Shown here in pieces: positions 57,186-64,000 of a stretch of 64,000 nt of DNA. A program made the translations under genes and the position numbers. Source of the stretch: Apodemus sylvaticus (taxonomy: Eukaryota > Chordata > Mammalia > Rodentia > Muridae). Each line of letters begins with the position of its first letter. The first letter of the stretch is position 1. The notes under the pieces are model-generated. The model worked only from the letters and a program-made list of their open reading frames with translations. It had not been told where the DNA came from and made no database searches. The stretch spans positions 9,667,501 to 9,731,500 of the forward strand of contig NC_067480.1 of the NCBI RefSeq assembly GCF_947179515.1, read 5' to 3'.

Positions 57186-57867
57186 GCTTTTAAGCCAAAC
57201 ACAGTAGTGTGTCACTGAGTGGTCAGGAGGTGTATCAAGGCAACATACAGTGGATTCTTAATGTCCCTTCAAGTGGAACAGCCTTGTGCTGGATGTTTAG
57301 TGAGAAGGACATTATAACATCCCAGCACAAGTTGTTCTTGATCTCTGTAGCAGAGTTCTTGACTAAGAATGAACAAGCTAGAGCTTTTATGAAATATCTG
57401 ACCAGCAGTCAAACAGACAGAGCAAGGACCTGGTTAATGAATTTGGTGGTCCTGAGACCTTTCTCCAAGTGTGTGCACCCCTCATTGTAGAAGCCAAGAT
57501 GATTTGAGGTCTGACATGTGACCCAAAAGAAAGACTTAAGTTCAGATAGCATACCAGAAAGGGAGGATGAAGGGTAAAGGTAGTCCCAGGATGCTCAAAG
57601 GACAGTCATTTGCATGTGGACCTGATGGTGCTACCATAGGCATAGTCACTGGATTAGTGCTTATTTACTGTAAAATAAAAATTATTTTGTTGGTTTTATA
57701 GGCTAGATACAGTTTTATTAGTACATATTACAGTAAATGCATACCAATAAGTATGGTGTGCTATTTCTGTATCTATAAAGCTACCAAGAGGGTCACATAG
57801 CACTGAGGGGGGAGATATGGAGTATTCCCAAAAGGCAGAAGGCAGAGTGAGAACACTGGGTGGCTGA
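57186..57867. other. Unassigned DNA with a 93-codon frame
   Basis: A plus-strand frame at 57,209-57,490 gives a 93-residue product beginning MSLSGQEVYQGNIQ. I recognise no domain, and no promoter, splice site or polyadenylation signal supports it. It could be a remnant of a coding retroelement or chance. Confidence 0.3.
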
Positions 57868-57878
57868 TATATATATAT

Positions 57879-57931
<53 letters not shown>

Positions 57932-58058
57932 TATATGTGTGTGTATATATCATATATATATACATGAATATATGTATGTGTGTATACATACACACATATA
58001 TGTATATGTGTATATGTATACACATACAGACAGACACACACACACACACATATATATA

Positions 58059-58095
<37 letters not shown>
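57868..58095 (+). repeat. Compound (TA)n, (TATG)n, (CA)n, (GT)n tract
   Basis: TATATA runs, then TATGTGTA/CATACACA units, a CA run at 58,032-58,049 and a GT run at 58,065-58,095. CA and GT facing each other make the segment partly self-complementary, so frames stay open on both strands. Confidence 0.96.
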
Positions 58096-58098
<3 letters not shown>

Positions 58099-59016
58099 GC
58101 TTGGAATGCTATCAGCTCAGGTGCAGCACCGCTGCCTTCATGGGAAGGACCAACTGACGATTTTTTTTTAACACATGCAGCTCGACAGGATAGATAGTCT
58201 TTCAAACTATATGTGTTCTGGACTAATAGAAAAGTTGGATCTGTGTGCTGGAAAGTTTAACACAGTCACTTGTAAAGATTAATAGCAATCTCTGCTGTAG
58301 AGTTGGCTCATGATCTCTGCCACACCCTTTCCCAGGTCTGAAGACTTGGCCAGTTCCCAGTCTATTACTCCAGGGCAAGAACACTTCCCAAGATCAGCAC
58401 CTCTGTGGGCTGGTTGGAGCCACAGCTGAATTCAAATGCTGACATTTGCATCCACTGCAGGTGGCTGGGAGATGGAGTGTATGCACCATAAGGAAGGCTA
58501 TTCCTCGCTCCTTGTCCATATTCAGAGTCAGTCAAGAACCTAAATGACAGAAATTGTCAAGACCATCTAATAAATAAAAGCCTGTACATGTATATGATGT
58601 ATGTGTATATGGGAAGCCACTGCCTAAAATTAGCTTCCTATGGAAAATACCATCCTTATGATTATAGCTCATCACATAACCCTGTCTTCACAGATTTGAA
58701 AGAGACTGTCCTATTGGCCAGCCGGAAGCTGCTGCGTCTGGAAACTGTGGGTGGCCCCAGGCCCATAAGCAGCAGTAGAGTAGGACCTTTATTATGATTC
58801 CAAGATGATAAATTCTGCCCCGCCCCCCACCTGGGGCTACATCTGCTCCAGCTGCTCTGACCCCACAGCCCTGGCCAACCAGGATGGCCTGCACCCTGAG
58901 TCTCCTGACAGAGCTACAGAGGATCAGTAGGTTTTGTGTAAAGCTTTTTAGTTTATACCAACTTGTTACACAGCAGTTAAAATAAATACTAAGGCCTCTA
59001 TGTTAGGGATGATGAT
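58096..59016. other. Unassigned intergenic DNA
   Basis: No gene or named repeat is recognised. Confidence 0.5.
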
Positions 59017-59418
59017 TGTCTTGGTCAGGGTTTGTATTCCTGTACAAACACCATAACCAAGAAGCAAGTTGGGGAGGAAAGGGTTTATTCAGCTTACACT
59101 TCCGCACTGCTGTTCATCACCAAAGGAAGTAAGGAGTGGAACTCAAGTAGGTCAGGAAGCAGGAGCTGATGCAGAGGCCATGGAGAGATGTTCCTTACTG
59201 ACTTGCTTACCCTGGCTTGCTCAGATTGCTTTCCTATAGAACCCAAGAGCACCAGCCCAGCCCAGGGATGGCACCACCCACAAGGGGCCCTCCCCCCTTG
59301 GTCACCAATTGAGAAAATGCCTTACAGCTGGATGTCATGGAGGCATTTCTTCAAGGGAGGTTCCTTTCTCTGTGATAACTCCAGCCTGTGTCAAATTGAC
59401 ACAAAACCAGCCAGCACA
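59017..59418 (+). mobile_element. Family A repeat, complete
   Basis: It begins TGTCTTGGTCAGGG and ends CCAGCCAGCACA. It is about 90% identical by eye to the copy at 14,360, sharing the unusual TTCCTGTACAAACA box, so the two belong to one subtype. No clear duplication flanks it. Confidence 0.88.
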
Positions 59419-62025
59419 ACGGTAGACAGTTAAAATCTTGTTTAGATTTCATGGGATCCATCTGATCATTGTTCCAATTTTACAGATGTGGAAACCCATG
59501 GGAGAGTAGAACTCAGATACACCACGGCAAATCTCTATTGAGTTTCTGGTTTCCGGCTCTGAGCTGTGGACTATGCTATGGACCCCCTGTGCCACAAAGC
59601 TTGTATGAGGGTTTCTTAATTTTTGAGAATTTTTTTAATGTCTTAATTTTGTCTTGATTCATAATTTCATGTGTGATTCTGCTACCATCTGCTCTGGGAC
59701 ACATCTTTGGGCAGCTGGATTTCCAGAGGTTGTTGCCTTGAAAGTGAATGCTGAATGAGATCACCACGAACTAAGAAATCAGAGTGGCCAGCTCTGATCT
59801 CTTTCCAACGTTTGATGGGATGTGCGATGTGCCCTGCCCCTCCCACTGGTCAGGAATTATAGTAATTTAAGAACAAACTCCAAAGATTAGCTTTGCTTTT
59901 CATTAATGTGCATTATGTTGTGAGGGCACACAAACTTCTCCATCGATGCAGAGGAAGAATCCAACACACGGAGCTCCTGCTGTATACTTAGTCCTGATGT
60001 TTGTGCAGTGAACACGTGGCCCACCGAGCCATCTCCTCAGTTATTTTCAGCAAACGCCTTCCACCTCTGTCCAAGGATGCAGTACTGAAGGTAGCCATCC
60101 CCCAGCCATGGATATGGAATCGTTCTGGTAGCGTCTCCATGAGGAGGCTTACAGCAACTTCATCCTCACAGCTCTGCAGGTTCAAATTGGGGACCAGAGT
60201 GTAGGCGCTTGGCTTCCTGTGAGGCTGCTCCTTCCTGTGAGGCTGCTCCTTCCTGTGAGGCTGCTCCTTCCTGGCAGCACCATGCACAACTCATAAAGAC
60301 GCCAGCCATCAGATTCAGGCTCACTTGACATCTCTTTTCAACCTACTTGTTCCTTTAAAGCCACTGTCTCCAAAACCACGCACATTTTGAGATAATGATT
60401 TCAGATGCAGTTTCTACAACTCTCTCTCCCAAGGGTGGCGGGGCACTAGTCAGCCAGCGTGTGGCAGATACTGAAGATGCTGGCATTGCCCCCTAAGCCT
60501 TGGTGGCACTTTGTTAAGAACAGAAGTCTTCTCAAGAGGCTAGGACAGGATCACCTATGGCAATCCGCGGGCCACAGGGGAGGGTACTAACCAGATGCTG
60601 CAAGGTGTTGGTCCTCCACCGGAGACATTCTAAGCATGGCCATGGCTTCTGTCCCCAGGATCTGGGGCAGCTCCTAATATGGTAAACCAATAGCTCACGG
60701 CACGGCACACCTTATTACTTGCATTTGCATATTTTTCCTCCCAGTGTTTTTTCTCCCCAAAGGAGCCGGCCCAGGATCTCTGTGTCGCCGAGGCCCACCG
60801 ATTAATTTTAAACATCTTGCTCTCCAAGGCTGCTGGTCGCGGTGCAGCCCCGTCTCCACGCCCCTTCTGTCTCTATGTATTCCTCACACATTTCCACCGA
60901 GATTCGGATTTCATGAGTGATAGGAGCTGCTAAAGCCAGCCCATGGTGATCGCAGACTCTGCTCTCATTTGATCTCCCCTTTGATGTCTCGTTTCCAGGC
61001 AGGGAATCAGCGGGGTTTTCTTGGCGCTGTTCACAGCTCTAATTTTTAACTCCGGGGTCAACGTCTTTGCCCTTCCCCAGCCCTTCCCTGGAGAAATGCA
61101 TCTTAACAACATGCTTGTCCTATCTCCTCCAGATATTCTGCCTTTGGTAAAATTGTCAGCTTTCTAGACACCTGCTCTGAGACAGACCTCTGGCAGGCCG
61201 GGTGAAGGGTGTGTGTGCAGGCTGTGCCCTGCCCACCTCATCATCCCTATGTCTGGGCTGGCGCAGGGCAGAGCAGCCCTCGAGGTTCTGTGTGGGTGTT
61301 GGGGGAAGTTACCTTCTCTACTGGAGAAGTTAGTGATCTGACGTGGCTTCCACACATCCTGTTACTGCCTCGGTTCAGTCAATCAAATTCTACACCAGAA
61401 GAAAGGCTTCACAGCACCTCCTATTGGGGACGCTCCTGGCCAGGTGAGGGTCGGGAGCTCTTATCCAAGGTGTGTGCACATCACCAAGGCTGTCTAGTGG
61501 ACTGCAAACCTTGCCCTGGGTGGGACAGGGATCCTCTACAGAGGACAAGAGGGTCCTTCAACACTGTCAGTCCTGTGGTTCCGGTGCGGCTGGGAGCAGG
61601 CTCACCAGGGGCCTGCCTCACCAGGTTACACACCGGAAGGAGTTCCTACGTTTGACGTCAGACTTGAGAGTTTTCAGGCCTGTTTGTAAGGAACACAGCC
61701 CTCTGCCTTCTGCCCTAGGATTTAGGAAATGCATTCCCAACCTGGAACTCGGGAGAATTAAGAAAGCAAAGTTAGCGAGACTCTGTAAGCTTTCGTGTCT
61801 CTATTGAGCAAAGGGCAGTCTTCTCTAAACTTTCTTTTAAATATGGTGTGTAAAAGTTGGGCCAGTTCTTTCCCACAGCCCTGTGCGCCCAGAAATAAGA
61901 CATATAGACTCAAAATATATTTACAAATTGCTAGGCTCTTCTCTGACTAGATCTAACTTAAAATATCCCATTTATTCCAGCCTACATTCTGCCATGTGGC
62001 TGGTTACCTTGCGCTCAGGTACCAT
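59419..62025. other. Repeat-poor DNA, no gene recognised
   Basis: I recognise no interspersed repeat over about 2.6 kb, apart from an 18-bp tandem repeat at 60,213. There are an octamer ATTTGCAT (60,723-60,730) and a perfect CRE TGACGTCA (61,653-61,660). The 148-codon frame at 61,209-61,655 overlaps another in a second phase, and neither has a recognisable domain. Confidence 0.45.
60213..60273 (+). repeat. 18-bp tandem repeat, 3.4 copies
   Basis: CTTCCTGTGAGGCTGCTC repeats at 60,213, 60,231 and 60,249, with a partial copy from 60,267. The full copies are identical. It reads as Arg-Lys-Glu-Gln-Pro-His on the minus strand. Confidence 0.98.
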
Positions 62026-62175
62026 GCGTGGGTCTCCTCACATCTTCCGGGGCTGACCTGCCCTCCCTCTCCTTTATCCCAGAATTCTTTCTGCCTCCTT
62101 GCGTGGGTCTCCTCACATCTTCTGGGGCTGACCTGCCCTCCCCCTCCTCTATCCCAGAATTCTTTCTTCCTCCCG
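62026..62175 (+). repeat. 75-bp tandem duplication in LTR-like text
   Basis: GCGTGGGTCTCCTCACATCT begins both copies at 62,026 and 62,101, and they differ at about five positions. The flanks (CCAGAATTCTTTCT, GGCCATCGGCTTTTTAATTG) resemble a rodent ERV LTR, which I cannot name. Confidence 0.85.
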
Positions 62176-63308
62176 GATGTCCCACCTTCTATCTCCTGCC
62201 TAAGCCATAGGCCATCGGCTTTTTAATTGACAGGTGATACAACCATACAGCACACAAGATATCCTCTGTTCTATGGTGGTTATTTCTAGGCACTGACTCG
62301 AGCCTCGTTACTCCTAACCTTACAAATATTTCCAATATTTCACCTAAACAATATGGACAACAGTGAATACATAGCCTTAAGTAAAAGAGGCGTGTTTGTA
62401 ACACTAACTCTCGGGAGTCGGAAGCCTGAGGAGAAAGGGTTTGAAACCGCTCTGGAGTAGCTGGTAAGACACTGTTTAATAACCCAGAGACAGGAAGCAA
62501 GGGAGGGAAATATGATGCAGGCAAAGCTCTGCAGAGAGAACAGAGCCAAAGTGCGGCAAACACTTTAGAAAAATAGCATTTATTATGAAAATTCAGGTGC
62601 AAAATATGGAAGCTGTTAGTGGAGGTCAGCCACGTTCCATTTGTCTTCTTTCTCTAGCATTTTTCCTACTGGGCTCATTCGATGCCCCTGGCTTCCGGTC
62701 CGCTGTCCTTCTGTCTGGGTGTTTAGGGAGGAAGTGTCCTCGGCCTTACCCCTCTGCCGGTCCACAGGCGCACCAGTACAGTTCAGCTCGGAATTTGTGT
62801 TTCTCTTTTGATATCGAGTTTGCAAATAAGGAAGTGGAGGAATCTAAAGCGTACATTCACCGACGTGAGTGATGGGTGCTACTGCGGAGCCGTCCCGGGG
62901 ACACGCAGAGCATGCCTAGGACCCTCTTATGTGGGGATTCCCACCCCTCCCACTAGCTCATCCACTCCCTTCCTGGTAGGTACCCAGCACCCAGCACCCA
63001 GCACCCAGCACCCAGCACCCAAGCAATTTGTTCAGTTGCTTGCACTTTCTTACACGCCCACTTTCAAGGCCTGTGAGAGTTCCCGTCACATCCCATCCTC
63101 GCCGACCTTGGATACCATCAGACATGCTTTTAGCATTCTGGTGGCTTTACAGAATTTAATGATGGCTATAATTCATGTGGCCTAATGAACAATTCTCAGT
63201 GATTTTCCACTCTACGTCTGTCTTCCTCTGTGAGTCGTTTGACTGGCTCTTCTGACCGCTTGAAAACCTGGACTGTCCCGCATTGCCAGGCTTTAGGACT
63301 TCGCTTTC
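62176..63308. other. Unassigned intergenic DNA
   Basis: A 7-bp (CAGCACC)n tract of about five copies lies at 62,983-63,020. The first 100 bp continue the LTR-like text. No gene is recognised. Confidence 0.45.
62983..63020 (+). repeat. (CAGCACC)n heptanucleotide repeat
   Basis: About five near-identical copies. Confidence 0.97.
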
Positions 63309-63704
63309 CACGCGTGAGTGTTTAGATAAGTGTTCTGCTGTTTTCACGCGTGAGTTTTTAGATAAGTGTTCTGCTGTTTTCACGCGTGAGTTTTTAGATA
63401 AGTGTTCTGCTGTTTTCACGCGTGAGTTTTTAGATAAGTGTTCTGCTGTTTTCACGCGTGAGTTTTTAGATAAGTGTTCTGCTGTTTTCACGCGTGAGTT
63501 TTTAGATAAGTGTTCTGCTGTTTTCACGCGTGAGTTTTTAGATAAGTGTTCTGCTGTTTTCACGCGTGAGTTTTTAGATAAGTGTTCTGCTGTTTTCACG
63601 CGTGAGTTTTTAGATAAGTGTTCTGCTGTTTTCACGCGTGAGTGTTTAGATAAGTGTTCTGACGTTTCCACGCGTGAGTTTTTAGATAAGTGTTCTGCTG
63701 TTTT
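63309..63704 (+). repeat. 36-bp minisatellite, 11 copies
   Basis: Units start with CACGCGTGAG at 63,309 and every 36 bp up to 63,669, so exactly 11 copies fill 396 bp. Copies 2 to 9 are identical. Copies 1 and 10 carry GAGTGTTTAG, and the 10th/11th junction carries CTGACGTTTCC. Each unit has a TCACGCGTGA-type palindrome with two CpG (the first and last have CCACGCGTGA). The 12-codon period keeps frames open on both strands (63,671-63,156 minus, 63,283-63,726 plus). I regard these frames as by-products. Confidence 0.99.
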
Positions 63705-64000
63705 GTGGCTCTTCCTTTCTCTTTAATGAGTGGAATATTTTTAAGACTTTGATGAAATCAAATATTCAATTTGTTAATGTTGTATTTTCTGCCTTAGAAT
63801 GTTTTGACTACTTTCTGAATCACAAACTCATGTTTTCTTTTGAAATAAGTCTGGTCTCAGCTATCTCAAGTATGACTTGTCTGAAGTTTCTGAGTACAGC
63901 TGTCAGATTTCTCTTTATCGTTTGTTTCCATGTTTCTAGTTCAGCAATTCTTTCCCCCACTTGAATATTTTTGTTTCTTGTTTAAAAATCCACTATGTCT
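63705..64000. other. AT-rich DNA after the minisatellite
   Basis: T-rich text with ATTTTTGTTTCTTG near the window end. It might be the start of an old L1, but nothing diagnostic is included. Confidence 0.4.

Noticed and set aside
57209..57490. 93-codon plus-strand frame as a novel gene
   Set aside because: No recognisable domain or gene signals. The length is within chance expectation for this much DNA.
63309..63704. CRISPR-like regular repeat array
   Set aside because: The 36-bp spacing of the palindromes mimics a CRISPR array, but the whole unit repeats and there are no unique spacers, and the DNA is mammalian. It is a minisatellite.

Overview
This window looks like nuclear DNA from a murid rodent, most likely mouse (Mus). 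It contains B1 and B2/B3 SINEs with target-site duplications, young L1 sequence with murid-type ORF1 and ORF2 remnants, URR1 and MER20-like hAT fragments, several rodent LTR types and many long GT/GA/TA microsatellites. I saw no rat-type ID (BC1) arrays, which is why I favour mouse, but Rattus is not excluded. I recognise no intact protein-coding gene, exon series, tRNA or rRNA. The window reads as intergenic or deep intronic DNA.

Layout. 0-8 kb: LTR-like fragments, a GC-box pentamer tract, a B2/B3 SINE and simple repeats in otherwise unassigned sequence. 8.3-13.4 kb: an ancient L1 in minus orientation, cut up by B1 and B3 SINEs and LTR-type repeats. 13.6-17.4 kb: two copies of a TG...CA-bounded rodent repeat (called family A here), long GT tracts and a URR1 DNA transposon. 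19.1-20.8 and 22.2-27.2 kb: largely repeat-poor DNA with candidate conserved non-coding blocks, including a CpG-rich island near 26.6 kb. 27.27-32.15 kb: a near full-length processed pseudogene of the formin Diaph3 (mDia2) on the minus strand, split by a 548-bp solitary LTR and abutted at its 5' end by a second LTR. 34.7-37.7 kb: a young minus-strand L1 with a large internal deletion and a B2 SINE inside it. 39.4-41.5 kb: retroviral-like internal sequence (MaLR type) with a 160-bp inverted duplication, then a solitary LTR. 42.5 kb: a complete MER20-like element. 48-50 kb and 53.2-54.8 kb: older L1 pieces. 59.4-62 kb: mostly unique DNA with possible regulatory elements. 63.3-63.7 kb: an 11-copy, 36-bp CpG-bearing minisatellite.

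Nothing here forms a pathway or operon. The main biology is retrotransposition history: the Diaph3 retrocopy can be followed from start codon to polyadenylation signal, and the later insertions into it, its disabling mutations and the microsatellite at its 3' end can be ordered. The least explained items are the 36-bp minisatellite, the 160-bp inverted repeat, the 13-bp perfect hairpin beside a B1, and the CpG-rich motif cluster near 26.6 kb.
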